Source of the DNA: Coprinopsis marcescibilis
Lineage: Eukaryota; Basidiomycota; Agaricomycetes; Agaricales; Psathyrellaceae
DNA length: 64,000 nt
Reading direction: 5' to 3'
NCBI GenBank assembly: GCA_004369085.1
Contig: ML210252.1
Span: forward strand, 34,867 to 98,866
In this document: positions 36,046-47,847 of the stretch, one piece after another
Position numbering within the stretch: the stretch's first letter is position 1
Layout: each line of letters begins with the position of its first letter
Notes under the pieces: generated by a model
Told to the model about the DNA's origin: nothing
What the model saw: the letters and a program-made list of their open reading frames with translations, nothing else
Database searches by the model: none
Made by a program: the position numbers and the translations under genes

Positions 36046-37288
36046 ATGAAGCGGCTGACTCTCGACGTTTTAAACAACTTGCCTCCCATTCAAGGTCAAG
36101 GGTCCAATGCACCTCCACCGCCGGCTTCATTGAGAACCAAGATTTCACCTTCTGGCAATCCGCAGGCGATCAAGGATGGCAGCATCCAATTCATCGGCAA
36201 CGCTACAACATTGCTCGAATGGAAGGGTGTACGTCTAATGACTGACCCGAATTTCCTTCATGCAGGCGACCACGTACACCTAGGCCCCGGCGTGACCGCC
36301 ACCCGTCTCAAGAACCCCGCCATCGACCTCCAAGAGCTTCCCAGGATTGACGCCGTCCTACTTAGCCACTACCACGAGTGGGTCTTCTTCGTCCTGACTC
36401 TTTCACCACGAGAGTGGGCAACATGTTGGCCTGACAGATAGTGCCAAGGGACCACTTCGACCGCCAAGTCGAAGACTCGCTGCGTCGCGACTTGCCAATC
36501 ATCACCACACCTCACGCTTATCAACATCTCGCCGAAGCTAAACCGGCTAACGAGGCGTTCACTCAAGTACATGCTCTCCAATTCTTCGAATCTATGTTGA
36601 TTGAAGCTGCCGGGGAGCGGAAGGGCCCAATCAAGGCCCCGAAACCAGGCATCAAAGTCACCGGGATACCTGGCAAACATGTTCCTCCTGGACCCGCCAA
36701 TGTCTTCGGAGCCGCTAACGACCTCTTTGGCCTCGTCCCTCCCACAAACGGGTGGATGCTCGAACTCGGATACTACACCTCGTCCGAGCCAGCGAGCGAG
36801 GAGGAAGACTTTACCTGCGGTTATCGCATCTATATCAGCGGGGACACGCTGATGGTCGATGAACTCAAGCAGATCCCAGAGCGGTATAAGGGCCAAAAGA
36901 TTGACCTCATGCTCGTCCATCTTGGTGCGTGAAGGTGTTCCTATTGTTCGCCGTTCATTGACTCTGTTGTTGTAGGCTGAACTTCTATTCCAGCGGCAAA
37001 TCTTCCGTTACTCATGGTGACAATGGACGCGAATCAAGGTCTACAACTCGTCCAACTCATCAACCCGGAGATGACAATCCCAATTCACTTCGAGTACGTA
37101 AGATTCACGTTCTTGCTGGGCTTGATGACTCAAATGGATACTATGTTAGCGATTACGATGTTTTCAAGAGCACACTGGACGATTTCAAGCAGGTTGTGGC
37201 GAAGGCAGGTCTGGATAACAAGGTTGTGCACCTGGATCGTGGAGATCGATATCAGTTCTCTGTCCTGAGCGTGCAAGCCGGATCTTAA
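36046..37288 (+). CDS. Metallo-beta-lactamase-fold hydrolase
   Basis: Four exons (36046-36377, 36449-36924, 36994-37093, 37150-37288) give 348 aa. The metal-binding motif HYHEDH spans residues 108-113 and is split by intron 1. GDT at 242-244 gives the bridging Asp, and IHFDDYDVF near the end gives another His. This set matches the two-zinc metallo-beta-lactamase fold, in the branch of UlaG/NAPE-PLD-like hydrolases common in fungi. The substrate is unknown and the location probably cytosolic, as there is no signal peptide. Exon 3 could start at an AG 18 nt earlier, but that frame meets TGA inside the otherwise conserved Gly-Thr-Ile-Pro stretch, so the later AG was chosen. Confidence 0.88.
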
Positions 37289-37687
37289 AAGGATTTGTCC
37301 TTTGTTCGGAGAATTCAAGCTCCCGAGTGTCCACTATCCAAATCTGCCGTGGACAGTTCGTCCGCTTCAAGCCTGCTTCAAGCCGCTTTTGTGGAAATCT
37401 TGTCCATAGAGCAGTTTTTGTAACGTAATCCGGATAGCTTGGTGCCGTATATGTTCCACTCCGAGCAGCCCACTCTCAGCGCGCCTCCTTCGATCAAGGG
37501 ATTTACACGAAGCTTCTCAAACTGGTGAAATTGGTGCTCTCTTGACTATTCATTCGCTTTATCATCCAAGTCTATTCATAGGTCTCTTCAAGTTTGTTTT
37601 CTGGGTCGAATACACAGGAATTGCGATATAAATGCAGCGCAGTCATGATAGGCTTCGACGTCCTTGACCCAAGTCCCAGGTTTCAAG
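37289..37687. promoter_or_regulatory. Intergenic between hydrolase and DUF6534 gene
   Basis: 399 bp should contain the 3' UTR of the hydrolase and the promoter of the next gene. No specific element is seen. Confidence 0.4.
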
Positions 37688-39691
37688 ATGTCAGTGAAAC
37701 TCGTTCATACCCATGAAAGAATCTTTGGGCCCCAACTTATTGCGACAGCCATCACCTCGTTGTGCGTAAAACTCAAATCAACAGATTTAACGCTCACGAG
37801 CACGCATTTATTCTAGTATGTATGGGTTGGCGGTGGTAAGTCACATATGATTTCGACCAAAAACCAGTCAAATTCACCCAGAAAACATGGTACAGTTGCT
37901 TACAGGCTACTATTTCAAAACGAAATCAAGCAAAGACCCGCTCTATATTCAACTTCTTCTCGGGGCTATGCTGTGAGTGCAGCGTTCTCAGTGTTCATTG
38001 TCACAATTAGACACATTGATCGCGCTCACTATCAGTGTCCCTGCGACTTTGCAAATCGTGTTCACCACCCACCAGTCCTACTTCGACCTCATCATCAACA
38101 TCGAGAGCGTTCAAAGGGATCTCCGGGGTCGCGAGCTCACTTTGTACGTTCTTTTCTTGCTGTTTTCGGACTCGTCACTGAACTAATATCTACGATTTGG
38201 TAGCTCAGTTCCTGTACGTTCCAACTTTTGAATTGACGTATTCCCATCTGACGCTTTCAAGGGAAAATTCATTTGCGTTGTAAGCTGCCCATTGCAAGCT
38301 TTCATTTACCTTACCTGACTGGGTGGGTGTCGACCTCCAATAGTATGTCACCACGTTTCTCGCACAGTGGTACGTCATGATATATCCTTTGCCAAAATTA
38401 AGCGCTGACATTGAGCGCGTGCACCTTTTCATTGATACTGTTCAGCTTCTTTGCTGTCCATATCTGGACGAGTAAGTCCCCTTCAAGCATGAAACATTTT
38501 AATCGAGTCTTTAAACTACTATTTCAGTCGCGAGTCGAGTTTCCAGCCGACTTCGCTTTTTCGTGATCCCAGTGGTAAGAGAGATGACCCCCTTCCTGTA
38601 ATTAAAGTTGATGGCTAAAACATTGAGCAGGTCCTAACAGCATTGCTGCAACTCGGTAAGTGTTGCATACCCATACCTAGAACATTTGCGAGATTCTAAT
38701 TCTAACTTGCGTACTCGGTTCAGTTGCAGGAAGCAGTATGTGTACTTCACCTGGTTTCTTGTGCGGTTGCTGACAAGTTTTCCAGTTCAAGCTCATCTTC
38801 AGTATGTGAATAATGTAATTCTCCGCCATTTCCCAATTCTCAAACAAGCCTTGGACACAGAGTTACAAGCCCAACATTTAGGATCCTAGGATCCACGGGG
38901 CCCATCCTTGTCGTACGTTTGTTATCTGGGATGCTTTATCCGAACGGCTCACCCCGGCTAACTATTCGAAAGCCTGTAACCGCCATTCAGGCCTCTGCGA
39001 CAGCGGGATGTGATCTTATCATCACCACAGCTCTCTGTCTCATCTACCTCAAGTACAGCGGTAGCGCCTTTTTCGAAAGGTAAGTAGGATTTCAGTTTGG
39101 CAATGTCATTCCTTAACCCAGGGCTTCTCTACGGTAGCGGGATGCCAATCGCTATCACCAAACTCGCGGTATTCGCGATTCATCGCGCCGCAGCGACAAG
39201 CATTTGCGCAATTCTTAGCATCCTTCTGGTAAGTGATTTAGTCATTCTGGAAGGTCTCTGGCTCAGTCATCATTTCCAGTATTACCTTCAATCTGGAAGT
39301 AACCGATTGTAAGTCGTGTCGATCTTCGATATAGAAAGTCTGCCTCATCTCGTTTGAAGCGTCATTCCGTGCTTGATGACCGGTCAGCGTAAGTGTGAAA
39401 ATTTGGTAGCTTTGCCACCGTGTATTTGACGCCGATCCTCAGTCTACTTGATCTCAGTTGTCTCTGTGTAAGTCGAACTCAGAACAGGTAGCCTAATCGA
39501 GATGTTCATTGGTGATTATTATTATATCTTAGGCTGTTGAGTGACGAATCTTTGAGAGGAACTTCTAAGAATCAAGACAAATCCGAGACTGGATCTATCA
39601 CTGTGAGTATTTGTCCAGCCTGTCTCGATATACATGGAACCTTACAACAATCGTTTGGCAGAAGGAATGCAGCTTGGTGGCCAGTGTTTAA
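37688..39691 (+). CDS. DUF6534-type seven-helix membrane protein in 19 exons
   Basis: Nineteen short exons can be joined: 37688-37765, 37817-37835, 37906-37972, 38036-38143, 38204-38213, 38344-38369, 38446-38471, 38528-38574, 38631-38655, 38724-38735, 38786-38801, 38882-38912, 38991-39079, 39138-39228, 39280-39308, 39360-39388, 39443-39467, 39533-39602, 39662-39691. They total 828 nt, exactly 275 codons plus stop, with phase kept throughout. Readable helices include FGPQLIATAITSLCYVWVGG, ATLQIVFTTHQSYFDLII, RFFVIPVVLTALLQLG, AGCDLIITTALCLIYL and AAATSICAILSILL. The order fits the basidiomycete DUF6534 family, whose function is unknown. Some tiny exons (10, 12, 16 nt) are less certain. Its 3' end is 103 bp from the convergent membrane gene. 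Confidence 0.75.
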
Positions 39692-39794
39692 CTTTCAAAT
39701 CAACAGACAACGTCACAACATCTTAACTATTCCAACATCGTGATTATGGTCCACTGTGTACTACTTAATACAGTCCCAATCGTGTTTATGTCCA

Positions 39795-41413
39795 CTAAAG
39801 TCTCTTGTAATTGAAGCCAGGAGTTGGTAAGAAAAGATGACCACGTCCTCCAAGCGGACTGAAGAATGCAACTAGTATGTAGATACATCCCATTGTCCCC
39901 AAGGCCATGGCAATACAAGCACCAACACCCCAAAGCACTATGAATGGTGCAATATACCAAGAAAGATCCGCTCGAACTTCCCATATCGAGGAAAGTCCCG
40001 AGAACCAAAGTAATGTCCAGCCAGCAGCGAGTGCTCCGGCCATCGCATGTGCTAGGAGATAGAGTAGTATTCCCAGAACCACCAGTACTATAAGGCGTTG
40101 AGATACTGTGTATTTATGGGTGAAAAGAACACTTACTACACGTGTAGAGCATTTGTAACGCCGGAGATGGATATGCAAGGAAGTCGGGGAGGGTCAACGA
40201 GGTGTACCATTCGTTGAAGTTGCGATAAATGTGTTGATCTTCTTCCTCGCCTCCACTCGATCGCCGTACAAACATTCGAACGGACTGCGATGCCTGCCAC
40301 GTCAGCTCCAGTAGCGGTGGGCCTACAATACCCGAAAGGGAGAAGAGGGCGACGCAACCAGCAACGACACCAATACCAACACCCATGACGCTGGATATCA
40401 GGGTCCAATAAACTTTGAACAGGATAGGTGACATCCCGAACCTGCGTTGGTCGCCGGTTTCGGTTGGAGTATTCCCATTCCACTGATCCACAATGCTTGA
40501 GTACCACAGATAGGTCCACCCGCCACTCCCGGCAATTGCTGCAAGGTGCAGTAGGACAATAACTAAGACGGCACCGCCGCCTAGTACTAGAAGACGGGAA
40601 AATCATAAGTCACCCTCCAATGTGCTATTAGACGGCTGAGAAACACGAACCACTGCTCGAGTAATCGGTCTCAAATAGCCACGGAAGCACGTTCTCCGAG
40701 CTCATTTCATATAGCCCAAGGCCATAAAGACTAAGGAAGAGCCTATAAGTCAGCGCGGTATTTTCTTCTCTTGAGATTGAATGCCACTGACGAGAGTGAG
40801 ACAAACACGCCAAAAACCCACTCCACCGCAGTTGGTGCGGCTTCCTTACCAGAATAGGACAGGCCTGCCTTGGCCATCCCAAACGATACCACGCATATCG
40901 AGACGAGAATTCGGTAACCTGTTACCGGCGGCCGTCTGGGCTTTATCAGAAGAGCCGATGGTCGTTCCTCAGACCGATACCTGGGAGTTCGCCACGATGA
41001 AAGCCGTCCAATGGCCCAAACGAAATCCATGAAATCCTTCTTGAAGAACCATTGCGGACGTGCCGCCTCCCTGTTTTCGACCTTGGAGAAGATAAACGAT
41101 CTAGGGACGATCACAACAGTCGCTTGTAACGCTCTAAATCCTGCTCCTGATGAATTCGCACTTACAGGTAGAAAATGACAACGCCAGCCACCCATTCCAG
41201 TGCGATTGGAGCAACAGTATGGTGCTGAAAGCTTGTTACAGCCTTTGCAGTCCCCAGCCCCAATGTGGACACAATCACCAGTAGCCGTGCCGCTGTGAGT
41301 TTGGGATGCCAGTCCCATTCGATAATGTTTGTCGAGGCATCGGGGGGAGGGATGGTGGCAAGTTCGATTGTCGTTGAGGGTCCACTTTCACTACTGGACA
41401 CATCTGGCGGCAT
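39795..41413 (-). CDS. Multi-pass membrane protein of unknown function
   Basis: Five exons (41413-41166, 41133-40792, 40742-40651, 40586-40137, 40087-39795) give 474 aa. A polar N-terminus is followed by at least seven hydrophobic segments, for example LLVIVSTLGLGTAKAV, ILVSICVVSFGMAKAGL, VLVIVLLHLAAIAG, LISSVMGVGIGVVAGCVALF and WYIAPFIVLWGVGACIAMA. The first two hydrophobic blocks resemble each other (a short GTAKAV/GMAKAG core followed by a His/Lys-containing segment and ALEW/AVEW), suggesting an internal duplication. No known transporter or enzyme motif was recognised. The second exon follows a 32-nt intron, unusually short, so that junction is less sure. Confidence 0.75.
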
Positions 41414-41993
41414 AATCAAGTGCTGTCGCCCAAGGCCTTGTCATGGATAAGAGGAAACAAGATGAGAGACACCATTTCTGCGCTGGTAGACATCTACGGG
41501 CCCGAGTTGCTGTGAACACTCCTAACATTGTCCAAGGCACAAAGTGACACTGCCTTCACCGCACACCATGTCCGGATTGCGTCGGAATCGTACCTTTTAG
41601 GAGAGTGATGATGCGCCGTCGCTATCACCGCTCGGCACCAATGCCAAGGACCTCATATATATCTATCCCTCATAACCACAACTTAAAACATTGGAATTGG
41701 CCTACATTATATTCGCAACGGTCTACATCAAACTCGCCTCTCCTCTTCCAGATCGTGGATGAAGCCAACAACGCCAGCATTCAAAAGCAAGTTTGCAACA
41801 CGCGCACGTTGCCAGCCCAAGCCAACGACCATAAGCACCGCTTCCAATGTCCGCAACAATCCACCGCGATCTGATCGTAGAAAAAACCCCACATGAACTC
41901 ATGTGTTGCATTGTGGCTTGTATTTGGGCCAGCGTTGAACGTTGGGAAACCATCCATCAATGGCCCAAACTAACGCGCCGAACGGTAGCAGCG
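41414..41993. promoter_or_regulatory. Intergenic between two minus-strand genes
   Basis: 580 bp holds the METTL16 3' UTR and the promoter of the membrane protein. No specific site is claimed. Confidence 0.4.
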
Positions 41994-44167
41994 TCAGGCC
42001 AACACCATCGTACCAACCTTCCTCCCAACATGACCTGCAAAGCTCTCGAACAGACTGCGATCGTGACCATAAACCCACTGGAATTCAATACAAAGGCGTT
42101 CAGTGTCATCGAGAGGGTCGCGAGCATCGGATTGTACGTTTGGATCCGTTGAAACTGGAAAAGGAAATAGGTTCAGGGTGAATTCAGAGAGGTGGGGCAT
42201 AACGATGATATACCTTGCTGGAGCTCGGGTTTGTCAACAACAATGCTGGTCGCACATATTAAGGTCCAATGAGTTTCTTCGCTTGCCTCAAGTTGGACTG
42301 GAGGCGAGGTTGCAGGAGTAGGGACGGATGAGGCAGGGGCAATCGGAGGTTCTGAGAGAGCGGTGCCTAAACCCTCCTTTGGACGCTTGTGAGGGCCATC
42401 GACAGGAGCCTCAGTCTTGTCAGCGCGTTTTCTCTTTCGACGAGCAGCGCGAGACCAGGTGTTCTCTCGGGCCTTGAAGACGATTGTTCGCTCGCCATCC
42501 TGGTCGCTTAGTGATGCGCCGGCAGAAAGCTTACGTTCATCCACAGCCCCAAGGTGCGAAAGGATATCAAGCAGCTGTCGATGTACCGCCTGCCGCCCCG
42601 AAACACCATCTTGCTCGCGGACTGGTACTGGGTACTTGAGGGTTGTCCGATGTGGTTGGATCGAGTGCATGGGGTGCGTGGCTGGGAGATGGGATAGACG
42701 TCCGATGTCCTAGAAGCAAAAGGTCAGTGACGGGGATGGTGTTGGTAAAAAAACAGGGGCCACATACATCAGGAATCCTCCACGAGTCGAACGACCATCC
42801 GATTGCCCATCGACGTGTCCGCCCCTGCACAAACTCCGTGACGATGTAGTTCGAGATCTATATACGGCGGGTTGAGAAGTTAGTTAGGCAGTAGACGGTA
42901 CATACGTACCTCGAAGCACTTGAGAACGGCAGTAATCTTGGGAACGGAAGAGAGTCTTCCCAACATTGAAGTGAACCATCTACATCTGCGGTCAGGCTGA
43001 ATAGAAATTGTAAACGTTACTCATTCGCACCTGCAGCGTTCACGAACGCGAGCGCTCTCTGACACCATCCGCCCAACGAAAGCAACCTCACCACCCTGTC
43101 TCTCCCAATCATCATCGGAGCTTGCAACGCCACTATACACCATCTCAAGCTCGCCTCCTGTACACACCTACCAATGAAACAATCAACTTTATAATTGGGA
43201 GGCATGTGGAAGAAACCCGCACCTGTGATGGGAGGCCCTCTTTTTCACCCTTTAAACGTTCAATTTCGGTTTGACTCGAGTAGAATGGCGGGTTACACAT
43301 TGTAAAATCGAAGCTACGCGCCACATTGAGGAAACGAATTGGGGGAGCTGTTGCTGAAAGTCGCACCTTTCTTCGCGTTCGTCGAACAACGGGCCTAAGA
43401 TCTCGGCTCCTGCCTCGCGTATCTGAATTCTGGTGGACATGTCACTCATGTCGACGTTCCGCTTCGCGTATTCGTATGATTTATGGTCCAACTCTGAGCG
43501 GAGGTGCGAGTTTAGCAACAAGACCTGGTGTAAGGACCAACAAAAACTCACCCGTCCCAACCATTTGCCACCCGCCTTCTAGTGAGCAAGCAAGAAGCGG
43601 GTAAATAGCAGAGGCTCCCGTTCCACTACAACCAACTGTTAGTCCAGCAATGGGGGAACAACTGGAAGAATGCTTGCATATCAAGTCCTCGAATACGCCG
43701 TTCAGCCGTCCCTGGCCCGCTTTTCGACCACCGAGAAGCTGCAATGATATCCTGAATCCAGAGAATATAGTTCAACCGATTCGGCACCTGCAAGTCATAA
43801 GTTCGTTCCCTCAAGCGTATAGTGAACGTCAGACGAACCGGTGGGCATAACCTGTCCTCAGGTAGCTCCAAGTCCACGCCAAAATCACATTTAAGGATTG
43901 CTTTCGTTAATTCTCTGCACTGGTTGCCACAGATATCAGTTCCATTCTGACATATCTGGGTAAGAAACACACACCTTTGTGCATTCTCATCTCGAAAATC
44001 TAAACTGCACTGTCCGTCATTTGTCAAATAGATGCTGGAATATTGCGTCATTTGGCAATCCAGAAGCTCAAGGTTCAGAATACAGCATACTGGGTTCGAA
44101 GGCTTTCGTAATTTCCTGTTAAGCGCCGGAAATCGATACCATTCTTGTACGGATTGCGAGCATGCAT
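41994..44167 (-). CDS. METTL16: METTL16-type U6 snRNA/mRNA N6-adenosine methyltransferase
   Basis: Twelve exons join in phase (44167-44091, 44034-43975, 43914-43839, 43787-43678, 43625-43552, 43493-43367, 43313-43223, 43167-43031, 42979-42910, 42857-42768, 42709-42214, 42154-41994), giving 522 aa. The N-terminus MHARNPYKNGIDF matches the family's MHxRNxYxxxxDF start. Then come SLDFRDENAQR, the RNA-groove segment PNRLNYILWIQDI, the SAM motif DIGTGAS (107-113) and the catalytic NPPF (182-185) inside FDFTMCNPPF. WFTSMLGRL and TEFVQGRTRRWAIGWSF follow. This enzyme family methylates A43 of U6 snRNA in the nucleus. The C-terminal 200 residues are basic and poorly conserved, as in relatives. The intron between exons 4 and 5 is GC-AG and cuts the SAM motif codon. 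A long antisense-free frame (43626-44585) covers several exons only by chance. Confidence 0.93.
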
Positions 44168-44478
44168 GACAAGGAGGATTCAGAATTAAAGCATGGCAGA
44201 GGGTCCGAGCAGGCATGAGCCAAGCCAACTTGAAGGCTCCAGGAAAACATGTACATACATACAAAATTATCCCCCACAGATCGCGGGTTCGATTCTCAAC
44301 CATGCCTAATACTACTGAAGTATTTTCTTGCGTTTGATCCCACATAGGATAAATATCCAATACCTTCTGAGCTCCAGCTGGACATGTTCCGAGCTCTGGA
44401 TCCAGACTACTTACATGAAAATGTTTGTATTTCATGAATAAGAATAAGTGAATAAGAATAAGGCTCGCAGCGCGCCTG
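44168..44478. other. Short intergenic between METTL16 start and the upstream minus-strand gene's stop
   Basis: 311 bp contains the METTL16 promoter. A B-box-like GGGTTCGATTCTC at about 44287 resembles the T-loop of a tRNA, but no complete tRNA fold is present. Confidence 0.4.
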
Positions 44479-47400
44479 CTACTCGTACTCTGTCCAAGCA
44501 GCGCACATATCGAAACTGAAGCTCGTGAGAGTATCCCAGCACATTGCATCGACGGGATCGGTAACTGACCAAAGGAATCAGTCAATTTGAATGTGCAAGA
44601 GATCCGTAGTCGTGCTTACCGGTACGTCCGCTGTCCATTTGGAACAAAACCATAGACCATCTCTCCTTTCGCATCCGGTTGTACCACGCACGACCCATTC
44701 TCCACGACACCTTACCCACGCCCTTCATCTCTATCGCCTCCCTCACAATAAACCAGTCCACCTTGGCATACGACATCATAATCTGAATCGACCCATACTC
44801 GGTCTCGCTGTTGCCTGATCTGAGAAGCTTCATGGTCCCCTCATGATCGATCACATGCTCGATATACACTCCAGGTTTGAGTTTGAAAAATGCTAAGCCA
44901 ATGACGGGCTTAAACAGACTCGCGTTCCCGTCGTGGTTTGGGGACCGACTCCCTGAGTAGGGCCCTATCGCAGCCTTGAGATGCACAACGTCCTGTGTTG
45001 CAAGGATGAAATCCGCTGGAAGGTCGAACGGGAGAGAGAACGAAAGAAGTGCCTGAAGATCAGAGAGTACGAGCTGAAAGTCGTGAAGCCATGGCAGGAG
45101 GTTGACTTGAGCTGGTGCGGCTAGTCGTTTGTCAGAGTGGGATATGGGAATAGGAAGGATGCCATTGTAGGGAACTGGGGTCGTCCGAAGCGTATTCTTG
45201 ACAAAGTCTGAGATGAAGTCGGAGAGCCAGTGAGCAGGGATCGACATGTGGCTGTAGAGGTAGCCTAGTAAATGGGCGAGAATCGCCAGGGTATTCGGTT
45301 GGTCAACGCGACGAGGCGGTCTGAGTGGTTTGGATCCTTTGATTATTGAGAGAAGGATACTCGAGAGCCAAGTATGGAGTTCAGCTTTTGAGATGTGTGC
45401 CTGAGCCTTGTCAGTTCGAACGTGGGGAGCGAGTGCAATAGTGCCCCAGTGTCCTGGTAATCCATCCTCGCTAATAGCCATCTGTCGACACCCCAGGTAT
45501 CTGGGAAGCTCGCGATCGGTAATCATTGAGTAGCTAAACATAAAATTAAGGACAGGATGGACAATGGGACAAAAGATAACAAACTTGTATGTCATATCAT
45601 TGGGGCCCGCAAAAGCAGTCCGGTTGAGGAGAGAGTTGGACATGATCAATCCCGATGGGGAGCGGTGAAGATAGGGTAGTAGGAGGATAGCGCTGTTGAG
45701 AACGCCTCCAGTGTAGTCTCTGAATGAGTCAGTTATTCAGATCGCCTGAGCATCGTCTGAGAGGGTAGGTACATACGGGACGTTACTGAGCCACATGCGC
45801 GTGAACTTGGTGGGGTATGAGGATGGGCGCTGGCTCTTCAGAATCCGTGGAAGGCCAGTGATAACGTCTTCCAGCACGACCTCGATGGTCAGGCGTTTTG
45901 AGCCAACCAGCTTCTTCACCGAGGACAAAACGAAGCCAAAAAACGTCTTCAGTACTGTGAACGTCGTTCTCATCGACATCTGCATAAGGCTGGAGGAATC
46001 AGCCGGTAGGAATGATCTGTAGAACCTGAGGGAGAAGCGATGCAGTTCCCCAAGATTGTCCTGCGGGTGGTAGTAAATTTCAACTGGGTATTCATACTCG
46101 CAGCAAGTGGCCTCGTCCGAGTGCTACACAATGAACAGACATTCAGTCTCGCTAGCACATCGAATTGAAAATTGGCAGTCTTACGAAGAGTGTTGGGTTA
46201 GGCTCCCAAGAATTGAGCACCTCTTCCCGGGCTTCGTATACTGCGTCTGGCTGTAGCTCGCGGTTGGAAATCAGCTTCTTGATCTTTGGATGCCGATAAA
46301 GGAGACTAGGTGGAGGAAGAATGGAGTGGATTTCTCTGTAGACCTCCTGCTCATAGTCAAAATGTTGATGAGGAACAAAGCGCCTGCGGTCGATACAGGC
46401 ATCAAACTGATTCGACTTCTCGATTTTTCCGTCTGAATCCAAATTGTGAGGGATACGGCTAATGAGCATCCCGGCTGATTTCTTGAGGGGGCGACACCAT
46501 CGCTCAAGTATCCCTTTGACTGATGCCGCGGTCGTGAGCGATACAGTCAAGAAGGGAAAAACATGGACATGACCGTCGACAGAGGATCTGCCAAGTTTGA
46601 CGGACAAGGAGGATGCGGCGTTTTGGAATCTACAAGAGGGCAATTGAATGATTACTTCAGGTTCCAAGGCGTCGGATGTCATCAGACTCACCGTCGTTCG
46701 CAATATGCTGGTATGAGTATCGCTTTGAATGTAAATATAAGGGTTGCGAACGCTTCTTCCTTATCTTCTTCACTCCGGGCCTGTTCGACATCGTGAAGCA
46801 GCTCAAACAGCATTAAAATCTTCGCGACAGTGGTTGGTTGAATCTCAACGAGGGTCATATGCCAGTCGTTCTTGAAAGAGTCTGATTCGGTCGAGCCGGC
46901 ATGCAAAATTGTGCCAAAAACATTGCGAGCTGTATCAGGGGTAAGCGTAATTCACAGTGTTATTTATTGAACCGCACCATCCCCAGCTCCACCGAATAGA
47001 AGGGAAATCTTCTGCTTCTCTGCGTTGTCGAGGGCGGTTGATTTCACGGCAGTCGAATCGTCGACCCCATCCAAAAGAGAACGTATCCCATCGTTCCCGA
47101 ACTACAAGAAGATAGTCATTGCTGTTAGACGACCTGGTTATTGAGCAACGTAGTCCAAGCTCACATAGAACAGCTCCAGCGTCGTGTTTCTAAGAGCGAT
47201 GTGAGTTTATGTGAGTAGCGTTTATTATGCGGAGAAATCTCGCATCGTACTTACAGTCTACTCTTGTAAATCGGGGTGTTTATAGCGCGACGGAAATGAC
47301 CATCTGTACTTTGCCTGGGAACGGCTTCTTTTATGCGACTCCACCATTGTGCCATTTCATCGTCGACCGCAGTCTCCACATGACGGTCGACATATGTTCT

Positions 47401-47847
47401 GATGTCGTCGTATACTTCAGGGTTCTTCACGCCATTGCTCCTGGCATAGTGCAGAGCTTTTGCGAAGCGCGTCGCCAGACGGGGTGCGAGTGGACTAGAT
47501 TCTAGCATCTCTTTCTTCTGAAGAATCCTCCAGGCGTGCGCAATGTTATCGAGCGCGTCAGAGTATTGTCCGAGCTCAAAGAGCACGGCACTGAGGTTTG
47601 AAGCGAACTTCGGTTCTGATCCGCCATTCTTGAAGGCCTGCAGAACAGTAGCGTTATGTCATACTGAGAGACGCAGTTCCGTTAATTTACCTTCTGGTAA
47701 TGCTCTTTGGCTCTGTCGGACATCGTAAGGAGAAGTGTCAGGATTTGCCCATCCACATAGTCCTTAGACTATTAATACATTTACTCACAGCAATAGATTT
47801 CCGGACTTGTAGGCCTTATTTCCCTTCTCGTTGAGGGCCTCAGCCAT
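44479..47847 (-). CDS. TPR plus DUF4470 domain protein
   Basis: Eleven exons (47847-47789, 47712-47691, 47637-47255, 47189-47165, 47101-46978, 46929-46692, 46629-46185, 46123-45777, 45719-45585, 45533-44620, 44564-44479) give 925 aa. Residues 1-75 form a tetratricopeptide-like pair (MAEALNEKGNKAYKSGNLL, then SNLSAVLFELGQYSDALDN). Around 165-290 lies a DUF4470-type block (LELFYFGNDGIRSLL, GGAGDARNVFGTILHAG, ILMLFELL). The long C-terminal part contains DYTGGVLNSAILLLPYLHRS and ends DPVDAMCWDTLTSFSFDM. Fungi carry families of such proteins with unknown function; TPR repeats suggest a scaffold. It is cytoplasmic or nuclear, with no signal peptide or helices. Confidence 0.85.

Noticed and set aside
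37973..38035. Apparent frameshift in the DUF6534 gene (frame with LDTLIALTIS)
   Set aside because: Using the later acceptor at 38034-38035 gives a 63-nt intron and restores the frame onto ATLQIVFTTHQ, so no lesion is needed.
44280..44305. GGGTTCGATTCTC, T-loop-like, upstream of METTL16
   Set aside because: Single B-box match without the rest of a tRNA; could be a SINE relic but there is no further support.
43626..44585. 319-codon open frame on the minus strand
   Set aside because: It runs through METTL16 exons 1-4 and their introns, and on upstream past the start codon. Introns whose length is a multiple of three keep it open. The spliced METTL16 model explains the conserved parts.
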